Shown piece by piece: positions 23,548 through 31,281 of a DNA stretch of 64,000 nucleotides. The notes under the pieces are model-generated. The model had not been told where the DNA came from, did no database searches, and saw nothing but the letters and a program-made list of their open reading frames with translations. The first letter of the stretch is position 1, and each line of letters opens with the position of its first letter. The DNA is from Anaerolineales bacterium UBA6055 (GTDB lineage Bacteria > Chloroflexota > Anaerolineae > Aggregatilineales > Phototrophicaceae), in assembly GCA_002428985.1 (NCBI GenBank), contig DIYL01000002.1, positions 62,001 through 126,000 on the forward strand. Reading direction: 5' to 3'. Made by a program: the position numbers and the translations under genes.

Positions 23548-25497
23548 ATGCTTATGATGGGAAGTGGCGGATGGTGGACTTATATGAGACACAGTGGCCA
23601 AGAAAAGCCACAAGTCACACGATCATTACTATTGCGGGTGCTCCGTTATGCAAACCCATACCGAAGGCAGATTATCGGTATGCTGGTAACAATTATTTTC
23701 ACGACATTTTTGGGCTTATTAAATCCCCTTATTTTCCGTGAGATTATCGATGGTGCATTAGCGGATAAAGATATTAGTCGTCTGAATGTGTTAGCTCTTG
23801 GTCTTGTCCTCATACCAATTGTTAGTGGTGGCGTTCGTATTATTCAGCGCAAACTGAACTCAGCAATTGGTGAGGGTGTGATTTACGATTTGCGTGTTTC
23901 GCTCTATCAACATCTGCAACGTATGTCTCTGCGTTTCTTCACCAATACAAAAACAGGCGAACTGATGAGTCGTCTCAATAACGATGTCGTCGGTGCACAA
24001 AATGCTATCAGCAATACCATCGTGAATATCATTACCAACATCATCACAGTCATCGCAACCATGGCGGTTATGCTCACACTAGAATGGCGACTGACTATTT
24101 TAGGGGTGCTTGTGCTACCATTTTTTATCTTCATCGCACGCAAACTAGGTTCACAATTGCAAGGTATTGCGCGTCGCCAGATGGGATACAATGCTCAGAT
24201 GAATGCAATGATGAACGAAACCCTCAATATCAGCGGGGCATTACTGGTCAAATTATTTGGACGTACCCAAACGGAAGTCGATCGTTTCGATACGCGTGCG
24301 GCCGATGTCCGTGATGCAGGTATTGAACGCGCTGTTGTTGGTACCCAGTTTTTTGTTCTTATCAGCCTAGTTAGTGTCATCGGTACAGCGATTGTGTATT
24401 GGGTTGGCGGTCTTCTCGTGATTCAAGATGCATTCACAGTCGGTACAATCGTCGCATTCGGAACCTATCTCACGCAACTCTATACACCGTTGCAAGCCTT
24501 GACTAATGCACCTGTCGACTTTGCCCAGTCAGTCGTCAGTTTTGAGCGCGTGTTTGAAATTATCGACCTTCCCCTCGAAATTGACGAAAAAGAGAATGCT
24601 CTTGAATTGGAACGAGTTGAAGGTGAATTGATTTTTGATGATGTCACCTTCCGTTATGATATTGATGAAACCATGCTACTGACCGATGTTGAACGTCACG
24701 GACGAATGGATAATGTCAAAGCTACCTTATCGGGTAATTTAGATGATAAAGCCAAAGCAGACAAAAACGGTAAATCGGCACCAAAAGTCCACCAAGCTCG
24801 TGAACTCGCTCTTAAACACATCGCGTTCCACATCAAACCCGGACAACTCGTTGCCCTAGTTGGGCCAAGCGGCGCCGGTAAAACAACCATGACCTATCTC
24901 ATCCCACGTTTGTATGATCCGTCGGAAGGGCAAATTACGATTGACGGTCATGATTTACGCGATGTCACGCTGAGCTCTCTTGCCAATAATATCGGTATGG
25001 TGACACAAGAAACCTATCTGTTCCATGATACCATTCGTACCAACTTGCTCTATGCCAACCCAACTGCAACGCAAGAGCAAATCGAAGCCGCCGCCAAAGC
25101 CGCAAACATTCACGATTTCATTATGGGGCTTGAAGATGGTTATGATTCAATTGTTGGTGAACGTGGGTATCGCTTGAGTGGTGGTGAAAAACAACGAATT
25201 GCAATCGCCCGTGTCATTCTAAAAGATCCGCGTATTCTTGTACTAGATGAAGCTACAAGCCATCTGGATAGCCAATCAGAAGCACTAATTCAAGAGGCAC
25301 TCAGTCGTATCATGGAAGATCGCACCAGTATCGTCATTGCGCATCGTCTAAGTACAATCCTCGCTGCTGATCAAATTCTGGTGATGGACAGAGGACAAAT
25401 CGTCGAGCAAGGTACGCATGACTCACTGCTCGCTGAAGACGGTCTTTACGCCAATTTATACGAGACACAATTCAGTCAACAACGCGAGCTTGCATAA
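23548..25497 (+). CDS. ABC transporter, fused permease and ATPase (exporter type)
   Basis: This is a 649-residue half-transporter that would dimerise. Residues about 40-320 form the six-helix exporter domain. The ATPase domain has the aromatic A-loop in FDDVTFRY (370), Walker A GPSGAGKTT (439-447), signature LSGGEKQR, Walker B ILVLDEATSHLD and the H-loop IVIAHRLST, all intact. Unusually, about 48 charged residues (371-418, rich in Asp/Lys) separate the A-loop strand from the next strand of the ATPase core. Substrate is unknown. The start could be here or at an ATG nine bases on. A terminator follows. Confidence 0.9.
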   Translation: MLMMGSGGWWTYMRHSGQEKPQVTRSLLLRVLRYANPYRRQIIGMLVTIIFTTFLGLLNPLIFREIIDGALADKDISRLNVLALGLVLIPIVSGGVRIIQRKLNSAIGEGVIYDLRVSLYQHLQRMSLRFFTNTKTGELMSRLNNDVVGAQNAISNTIVNIITNIITVIATMAVMLTLEWRLTILGVLVLPFFIFIARKLGSQLQGIARRQMGYNAQMNAMMNETLNISGALLVKLFGRTQTEVDRFDTRAADVRDAGIERAVVGTQFFVLISLVSVIGTAIVYWVGGLLVIQDAFTVGTIVAFGTYLTQLYTPLQALTNAPVDFAQSVVSFERVFEIIDLPLEIDEKENALELERVEGELIFDDVTFRYDIDETMLLTDVERHGRMDNVKATLSGNLDDKAKADKNGKSAPKVHQARELALKHIAFHIKPGQLVALVGPSGAGKTTMTYLIPRLYDPSEGQITIDGHDLRDVTLSSLANNIGMVTQETYLFHDTIRTNLLYANPTATQEQIEAAAKAANIHDFIMGLEDGYDSIVGERGYRLSGGEKQRIAIARVILKDPRILVLDEATSHLDSQSEALIQEALSRIMEDRTSIVIAHRLSTILAADQILVMDRGQIVEQGTHDSLLAEDGLYANLYETQFSQQRELA

Positions 25498-25514
25498 TAA
25501 ACAAACATATTTTC

Positions 25515-25538
25515 AGGGCGAACATGTTTCGCCCTTTC
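25515..25538 (+). terminator. terminator after the ABC transporter
   Basis: AGGGCGAA pairs with TTCGCCCT (perfect 8 bp, 5-base loop), followed by TTCCCC. The T tract is short, so efficiency may be partial. Confidence 0.55.
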
Positions 25539-25589
25539 CCCGCCGTTATGCTAAAATCTGCCTAAATTCACGCACACTAGGGCAACCAG

Positions 25590-26360
25590 ATGAAAGCGAC
25601 CGTCACTCAAATCAATCCACAGACAATTGAATCCGATTGGGCAAATCTAATCGAGCATATTAAAGCCAATAACAGTGAGTTTGTGTTACTGCCAGAGATG
25701 TGTTTTGCGCCGTGGTTCTGTGCCGAAGAAACACCAGACAACGCAATATGGCAAGCTGCTGTAGAAACCCATGATCGCTGGCTAGAACGCTTACCAGAAT
25801 TGGGCGCACCTATTGTGATGGGAACGGCACCACGCAATATCGACGGCAAAAAGTATAATACAGCATTTGTGTGGACACCCGAAACAGGCATCCAATGGGG
25901 ACATCAAAAGACCTATCTCCCAGAAGAAGATGGTTATTGGGAAGCCTCGTGGTACGACCGCGCCCCAATTGACTTTCAGCCGATTACCATCAATGATATG
26001 GAAATTGGCGTGATGATTTGTACCGAATTGTGGTTTATGCAACATGCGCGCGAGTATGGTCAGCAAGGCGTGCATATCATTATCAATCCGCGTTGTACAA
26101 CAGCGTCTGGTGTAGATAAATGGATTACAGGCGGACGTACTGCTGGGGTCATTGCTGGTGCATATAGTCTATCTGCGAATCGTGCAGGACAACTTGATGG
26201 TTTAAAGTTCGGCGGTGCAGGCTGGATTTCAGATCCAGATAGTGTCTTGCTTGGCGTCACATCTGATGACGAACCGTTCATCACAATTGACATTGACCTT
26301 GCACAAGCTGATGCTGCCAAAGCCGACTATCCGCGTTATGTCGATGATAGTGAGCTTTAA
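25590..26360 (+). CDS. carbon-nitrogen hydrolase (nitrilase superfamily)
   Basis: This is a 256-residue amidase-type hydrolase. The catalytic triad is visible as Glu36 (LLPEM), Lys107 (HQKTYLPEEDG) and Cys144 (GVMICTELWF). Length and the LPEEDG loop suggest an N-carbamoyl- or omega-amidase-like member, but the substrate cannot be set from sequence alone. It is preceded by AGGGCAACCAG and has its own short intergenic region. It converges on the short unit bracketed by CACGAAG repeats, the first of which begins six bases after its stop. Confidence 0.9.
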   Translation: MKATVTQINPQTIESDWANLIEHIKANNSEFVLLPEMCFAPWFCAEETPDNAIWQAAVETHDRWLERLPELGAPIVMGTAPRNIDGKKYNTAFVWTPETGIQWGHQKTYLPEEDGYWEASWYDRAPIDFQPITINDMEIGVMICTELWFMQHAREYGQQGVHIIINPRCTTASGVDKWITGGRTAGVIAGAYSLSANRAGQLDGLKFGGAGWISDPDSVLLGVTSDDEPFITIDIDLAQADAAKADYPRYVDDSEL

Positions 26361-26365
26361 TATTC

Positions 26366-26383
26366 ACCACGAAGATCACGAAG
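26366..26383 (+). repeat. CACGAAG repeat, left copy
   Basis: ACCACGAAG-AT-CACGAAG lies directly behind the nitrilase stop. The same pattern occurs in inverted orientation at 27081-27107. Degenerate CACGAAG strings of this type are, to my memory, scattered in many genomes of several phyla near small variable genes. Confidence 0.6.
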
Positions 26384-26395
26384 ATAGAAACATAT

Positions 26396-26983
26396 TTACC
26401 ACTCTTGCCAGCATAGATACCATTGATCTTCTAATTTCTCGGCAATGTGTGCGCGATGTCCACAGTGCGTAATATCCGTATCATTCTCGATATAGATGAT
26501 TTTGTAATAAATTTTATCGATAGGTTGGAATTCGACTTTCAAACCATCATTGAATGAGTTAATGAAAATACAGCCACCTTCAGAAACATAAACTAATTCA
26601 GGTGGTGGTTGTTTACAAAAATTCGATGATGTATCATCCAAATCACCTGCCTTAGCCAACCTCATTACATGAAAATACGAAGCCCGATACTTTGCAAAAC
26701 GCTCAGCCTCAATTGATGGAGGAGCTTTAGGTAAAGGAATGAACATTGTTATGACAATAGACATCACACCGACGATAACATTGAAACAGGTTAGCCAAAC
26801 ACTTAGTTTATTCCTATATTTATAAACCAATCCAATGAATGCGATAGAAGCAATCCCACAAAATGGCATACTAATGATACAAAAAATAACGACAGCCAAA
26901 CCAATAGGCGGTCGAACACCTAGCAAAATTTGCCACCATAGCAACCGCAATAAATATGTGAGAACAACCAGCCCAACAAGCAA
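26396..26983 (-). CDS. hypothetical membrane protein inside a repeat-bracketed unit
   Basis: This is a 195-residue protein with about three hydrophobic segments in the first 90 residues and a soluble C-terminal part with four cysteines (FCKQPPPELVYVSEGGCIFINSFND, then THCGHRAH and LCWQ). I do not recognise the family. The DNA is A+T rich compared with its neighbours. Start codon uncertain: no clear ribosome site precedes the first in-frame start codon, and an internal start such as MPFCGIASIAFIG is possible. Confidence 0.5.
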   Translation of the reverse strand: MLVGLVVLTYLLRLLWWQILLGVRPPIGLAVVIFCIISMPFCGIASIAFIGLVYKYRNKLSVWLTCFNVIVGVMSIVITMFIPLPKAPPSIEAERFAKYRASYFHVMRLAKAGDLDDTSSNFCKQPPPELVYVSEGGCIFINSFNDGLKVEFQPIDKIYYKIIYIENDTDITHCGHRAHIAEKLEDQWYLCWQEW

Positions 26984-27080
26984 TGCGATTTGGTGATTAT
27001 ATTTACGAATTCAATACATAATGAAATCCACTTTTTAGAATTATACACAGCATTATTTGAATTCTCTTTTATAATTTTCT

Positions 27081-27107
27081 CTTCGTATTCTTCGTGCGCT
27101 TCGTGGT
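27081..27107 (-). repeat. CACGAAG repeat, right copy (inverted)
   Basis: On the minus strand it reads ACCACGAAG-CG-CACGAAG-AA-TACGAAG, three units at nine-base spacing. It touches the stop codon of the glycerophosphodiesterase gene (27108-27110). With the left copy it encloses about 740 bp holding one gene. Confidence 0.6.
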
Positions 27108-27884
27108 TCACCTATTCCCACGAATTTTCTCTAATTTAGCAATCGTCTTTGCTGGATTATCTGTGAGCACAAAATCACATCCCAACCACATATAATAACG
27201 CAGACGCGGTTCAGGCACTGGGTCGAGTGGCGCAAAGAACTGACCTCGTCGATGACATAGCCATACATACAGCGGATTCAAAAACAGGTTCGGATACCAG
27301 ACACCAATCAATGGATACTTATCCGAAGGAATCAGATTAAAGATACTAATCGGGCCCCGATGAATATCCGGCGCATGTTGATGCACTGTCTCCAAAATAT
27401 CATGTCCGAATGACGCAACGGTCATGTCATCAAGCACACCATGTCGGGCAATTGTCTCGTGCAAAAGTTGAATATCCTCAGCCGTTGTCCATGATGGCGA
27501 TTTGAGTTCAAGTAGAAAATAGGCACGATCTTTATATCGGGTAAAAAACTCGTCGAGTGTCGGGATACGCTGTGTCGGAAAATCTTTTGTCCCGTTCCCG
27601 CCGACCAATGCTAACTGCTTGAGTTCATCGAGTGTCATCTCATTGACATTACCCTCATCATCTGTCATTCGGTCAACCGTATCATCATGAAAACAGACAA
27701 TTTGACGGTCTTTGGTGATATGTAAATCTGTCTCTAAAGCATGTGCGCCCTGCTCTAATGCCAGATCAAAGCTAGCAATGCTATTTTCTGGTGCTAACTC
27801 CCGGCAACCACGATGCGCCAGAATATACGGCGGTCTACCGGATGCTGTCACACTTTCAGGCAAAGTATTATTGAATTTTTTCAT
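27108..27884 (-). CDS. glycerophosphodiester phosphodiesterase
   Basis: The enzyme cleaves glycerophosphodiesters to glycerol-3-phosphate and an alcohol. The 258 residues show the GDPD core: catalytic-site LAHRGCRELAPENS (about 22-35), the metal ligands in ALETDLHITKD, FHDDTVDR, and LLELKSP. No signal peptide, so it is probably cytoplasmic. The stop codon TGA is the first part of the CACGAAG repeat region, so the repeat may have joined at or very near the original gene end. Confidence 0.92.
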   Translation of the reverse strand: MKKFNNTLPESVTASGRPPYILAHRGCRELAPENSIASFDLALEQGAHALETDLHITKDRQIVCFHDDTVDRMTDDEGNVNEMTLDELKQLALVGGNGTKDFPTQRIPTLDEFFTRYKDRAYFLLELKSPSWTTAEDIQLLHETIARHGVLDDMTVASFGHDILETVHQHAPDIHRGPISIFNLIPSDKYPLIGVWYPNLFLNPLYVWLCHRRGQFFAPLDPVPEPRLRYYMWLGCDFVLTDNPAKTIAKLEKIRGNR

Positions 27885-28001
27885 AAAATATCTTGTAACC
27901 TCAATTGCAATCAGTCAGTGCATAGTATAGTCTGATAGAAAAACATTTACCCGTTGTCAACTTGATAAAAGTTAACTATGTTTACCTCACATGGTTCTAT
28001 G

Positions 28002-28029
28002 TTGCGTTTTAGCAATGTAGAGATATTAT
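28002..28029 (+). promoter_or_regulatory. promoter of the YfcE-like phosphoesterase gene
   Basis: TTGCGT is followed after 16 bases by TATTAT. Transcription would start near 28036, about 30 bases before the ATG. A 12-base palindrome TATAGATCTATA overlaps the -10. Confidence 0.5.
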
Positions 28030-28064
28030 AGATCTATATTGTTATAGAAAGTGCTGAGCAACAT

Positions 28065-28712
28065 ATGAAGATTATAGTCATCCCAGACGTGCATGGGCGC
28101 ATCGATAAAATGAAGCCTTACTTCGACAAAATTGAATCGGCTGATCTTGTGATTCTGGCAGGCGATTTAACCAATGGTGATCTTGAAACTGCCAAAATGA
28201 TGTTCGACGTATTGCATGACCATACTGATAAAATCTTGACAATCCCCGGCAACATGGATACAGATGCGATCGTCGCGCATACAGAAGCACTCGGTTATAA
28301 CATCCATAAAAAATATCGTATCATTGATGGGGTTGCATTTGTTGGTGTTGGCGGCGCATTACCGTTCGCTGGCAAATATGTCTATAGCGAAACAGAACTC
28401 GCTGACATTATGACAAAAGCACACAACGGACTTGACGATATACCGCAAGTCTTAGTCTCTCATCAACCACCTATGAATACTCTCAACGATAGATTATACG
28501 ATGGGCGACAAGTGGGTAGCCAGTCGGTACGCGACTATATCGAAAAATACCAACCGCTCATTTGCTTTACAGGTCACATCCACGAAGCCATCGGCATCGA
28601 CACCATTGGTAAAACAAAAGTCTGTAATCCGGGTCCTGTCTGGCGTGGATATGCCACTGCCGAAATCGTCGATGGAGAAGTCAAAGCGCTTGAAGTCCAC
28701 TCAATCACATAA
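28065..28712 (+). CDS. metallophosphoesterase, YfcE/MJ0936-like
   Basis: This is a 215-residue calcineurin-like phosphoesterase. Metal ligands are visible in order: Asp8 and His10 (PDVHG), AGDLTNG, PGNMDTD, SHQPP and the paired histidines in FTGHIHE. The family contains phosphodiesterases active on artificial esters, and the natural substrate is unclear. It is followed two bases later by the stub of a second gene of the same family. Confidence 0.9.
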   Translation: MKIIVIPDVHGRIDKMKPYFDKIESADLVILAGDLTNGDLETAKMMFDVLHDHTDKILTIPGNMDTDAIVAHTEALGYNIHKKYRIIDGVAFVGVGGALPFAGKYVYSETELADIMTKAHNGLDDIPQVLVSHQPPMNTLNDRLYDGRQVGSQSVRDYIEKYQPLICFTGHIHEAIGIDTIGKTKVCNPGPVWRGYATAEIVDGEVKALEVHSIT

Positions 28713-28713
28713 A

Positions 28714-28758
28714 ATGCGCCTTATCGCATTCACAGATATTCACGATTCTGTAGAGTAA
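28714..28758 (+). pseudogene. remnant of a second metallophosphoesterase gene
   Basis: A 14-codon frame, MRLIAFTDIHDSVE, ends at a TAA. It matches the N-terminal strand and DxH metal motif of metallophosphoesterases (compare PDVHG in the gene just upstream), but no continuation of the fold is found in the following 110 bases. It therefore looks like the start of a gene lost by deletion. A chance short frame is possible. Confidence 0.5.
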
Positions 28759-28871
28759 TCTCTGTGAAGAAGATGAAACTTGTGCTATCTCCACGGTCGG
28801 GTTGAAAGTTCTATCTATCCTTGCAAACAACATGAGTAAAACCTTGAGAAAAGTACATGGTTATTGAAGCA

Positions 28872-29873
28872 CTATCCTATTGCACGAATAGCTTCAGGCG
28901 TGTGTCCAGTCCACGCTCTAAACGCACGATAGAACGAATTCGGTTCTTCATAACCTAACAAAAAAGCAATCTCTGTCGTGGAGTACTCAGATACAGACAG
29001 ATAGTTTCGTGCGAGTTCCTCGCGTAACTCATCTAATACCTTCTGAAACGTCGTATCTTCCGCTTTCAAGCGTCGATGAAGTGTACGAGGGCTAATCGCA
29101 AGCTTTGAGGCGACACTCGCCATTGAATAATTACCACTTGCAAGTATCTCAATCAAACAAGCACGGACACGCTCCTTAAATGATGAATCTTGTGTTATGT
29201 CTTGTAGTCGCTTGTTAAGTTCGGGTTGAAGAATTGACCACATGGCATGATTGATCGTGAGAAATGGTTTTGTAACATCAACAGCATCAAATGCCACACC
29301 GTTGAAGTCGCTGAGTGTGATGGGCGTTCCCAAAAATGCTTCATAAGTTTGTCTTTCTGGTGGTTCAAATGCCATATAGACAGATTTTGGAATGATGTGC
29401 TCTCGCGTTGCCATCCGCGCTATATTCACCCATGAAGCGAGTTCCACAATCGTCAGATTCTCGGGCATAACATCATCTTGTGACGCAGCAGTAAAAGCAA
29501 TTTGTGTCTGATTTTGACTTTGATCAATAGTCATGCGCAAAGGCCCAATAAGTGGCTTGTATTTTGATATTCGGTGAAGTGCAGTATTGAGGTCATCACT
29601 ACTAAAAGCGACAAACAATGCAGGGCTGAGTGTTTCAGGTGAAACGGCTTGTACAATCTTGAGGGGAAAGGTTGGATCATCCCGTGTTGCAAAGGCTAAC
29701 GCATACCAAAATCGAAAATACTCATCGCCTGTAATTGTAATTGGTTTACGGGTGAAAAGATCAAGCGGTAACTGTGCATGACGTAACACATCTTGTGATG
29801 AAAAATTCAACTTCTTGAACAGGTCTAACCATCCCTTGTCAAATTCGTATCGTCTTTTCCTAGCATCTACCAT
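28872..29873 (-). CDS. AraC-family transcriptional regulator (OruR-like)
   Basis: The 333 residues have an N-terminal ligand-binding domain of the type found in OruR/ArgR-like AraC proteins (about residues 20-205) and a C-terminal double helix-turn-helix (about 235-333), with MASVASKLAISPRTLHRRLK and TEIAFLLGYEEPNSFYRAFR. GGGA lies 7 bases before the ATG. It follows the aldo/keto reductase gene on the same strand by about 90 bases. A 17-bp direct repeat with 21-bp period upstream of that reductase is a likely target. Confidence 0.92.
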   Translation of the reverse strand: MVDARKRRYEFDKGWLDLFKKLNFSSQDVLRHAQLPLDLFTRKPITITGDEYFRFWYALAFATRDDPTFPLKIVQAVSPETLSPALFVAFSSDDLNTALHRISKYKPLIGPLRMTIDQSQNQTQIAFTAASQDDVMPENLTIVELASWVNIARMATREHIIPKSVYMAFEPPERQTYEAFLGTPITLSDFNGVAFDAVDVTKPFLTINHAMWSILQPELNKRLQDITQDSSFKERVRACLIEILASGNYSMASVASKLAISPRTLHRRLKAEDTTFQKVLDELREELARNYLSVSEYSTTEIAFLLGYEEPNSFYRAFRAWTGHTPEAIRAIG

Positions 29874-29962
29874 TGCACATTCCCTTATTGAAGACTATAT
29901 CTTTAGATTATATAAGATAGATGCAACAGAAAGATCTTCTATCACATCCACCATGGCAGTAA

Positions 29963-30874
29963 TTAGAATATCTTTGTCGGGTCGCCAACACTCCACGCAA
30001 CACCATCACCACGATCCATCGCCGCAATAGCTGTCATATCATCGTCATCGATCTCGAATGAGAGCAAATCAAAATTCTGTTGAATGCGAGCCGCATTGGT
30101 ACTCTTCGGTAGAATAGCATAGCCCTTCTGTAATCCCCATCGTAGTAAAACCTGTGCTTCGGAGACATCATATTTTTGAGCCATAATCTTAAATGGCGAG
30201 TCGGCTTGTACTCCTGCCTGTTTCATATCTTCAGTCTTAGCACTGTCATGGCCTGGAGCAATACGCCAAGTTGAAAGTGGCACAAGGCTACTATATGCAA
30301 TGATCGAGATGTTATGGTCATTCAGATATGATACCAACTCCGGTTTCTGTGACCATGGGTGAAGCTCTATCTGATTGGCATCAGGTAACGACAGTCCTGC
30401 AGACTTGATCTCTTCGATATGTTCAACACTATAGTTACTCACACCGATAGCACGCGCTTTGCCCATCCGACGCAGTTCTACAAGTGCTTTCCATTGTTCC
30501 AGACGTTGATCCTTTGCGGATGGAGCATGAATTAGATACAAATCAACATAATCCATGTTCAGATTTGACAAACTCTGATTTAGTGATTCAATTGTTGCTT
30601 CGTATGTTTTTACGGGTTGTCCCCATGCCTCATTTCCAGGCCATAGTTTAGTCGTCACAAAAATATCTTTCCGCTCTAAGCCTAGTTCTTTCACACCCGC
30701 TTGTATGGCTAGTCCAACACCCGGCTCATTGGCATATCCTTCAGCTGTATCAATGTGTCGGTATCCTGTCCGTAAGGCTTCAAGAACAGGTGATTGAACA
30801 TCAGCATCACTAATGAGGTATGTTCCAAATCCGATCATTGGCATCTGAATATCGTTGTTAAGTGTAAGGTGCAT
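29963..30874 (-). CDS. aldo/keto reductase
   Basis: This NADPH-dependent carbonyl reductase has 303 residues. The catalytic tetrad is Asp42, Tyr47, Lys76 and His116 (HIDTAEGY, TTKLWPG, LIHAP). It resembles the 2,5-diketo-gluconate/glyoxal reductase-like AKR5 group. The start MHLTLNNDIQMP is chosen because AAGGAG lies 6 bases before it. An in-frame ATG 14 codons upstream lacks one. It probably forms a transcription unit with the downstream AraC gene. Confidence 0.92.
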   Translation of the reverse strand: MHLTLNNDIQMPMIGFGTYLISDADVQSPVLEALRTGYRHIDTAEGYANEPGVGLAIQAGVKELGLERKDIFVTTKLWPGNEAWGQPVKTYEATIESLNQSLSNLNMDYVDLYLIHAPSAKDQRLEQWKALVELRRMGKARAIGVSNYSVEHIEEIKSAGLSLPDANQIELHPWSQKPELVSYLNDHNISIIAYSSLVPLSTWRIAPGHDSAKTEDMKQAGVQADSPFKIMAQKYDVSEAQVLLRWGLQKGYAILPKSTNAARIQQNFDLLSFEIDDDDMTAIAAMDRGDGVAWSVGDPTKIF

Positions 30875-30934
30875 TCTTGTCTCCTTATTTAGTTTGATAT
30901 GACCAGCATACAGCAACCTATGACCTCTAATCTA

Positions 30935-30972
30935 ATCATATGTTGCCAACTTACTATCATATATTGCCAACT
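30935..30972 (-). promoter_or_regulatory. AraC-type operator: two 17-bp direct repeats, 21-bp period
   Basis: On the minus strand AGTTGGCAANATATGAT occurs twice (30972-30956 and 30951-30935), differing at one base and separated by 4 bp. This is the araI-like geometry: tandem half-sites two helical turns apart. The proximal copy ends just before a weak -35 region for a TATGCT -10 at 30911-30906, as expected for activator-dependent transcription of the reductase. The remaining bases up to 31219 show no gene or clear signal. Confidence 0.65.
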
Positions 30973-31219
30973 CTTATTCGTTGGTTATGGGAGACCTTGC
31001 CATAGCGTTCTTATCTCAATCTGAAAACAACTTACTCGCGACTCGTAACTCTAAAGAGCTGTATAAGAACTTACACTACAGTTCGGGATAATTGGGATAC
31101 AAAATATTGAAGATTACACAATCACGTAAAATTACAATATCAATCTATCAGATCGAATAATTAAGCCTTCGAAATTCATAGCTTAAATTAAAGGCTGATG
31201 TAAGGGAGGTGTTTGTCTA

Positions 31220-31249
31220 TTGTCAATCGTCTTGAACCTTTGATAGCAT
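31220..31249 (+). promoter_or_regulatory. candidate promoter of the pth-TPR gene
   Basis: TTGTCA is followed after 18 bases by TAGCAT, with a predicted start near 31256 and a 26-base leader. The -10 is imperfect, so the call is moderate. Confidence 0.4.
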
Positions 31250-31281
31250 GAAGGCATACAGCACACACAATAGAGGAACAC

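Noticed and set aside
30975..31219. Possible small gene or RNA in the gap between the AraC-type operator and the pth promoter.
   Set aside because: No open frame with a ribosome site, no strong hairpin and no tRNA-like fold could be found; only a weak AGCCTT/AAGGCT pair.
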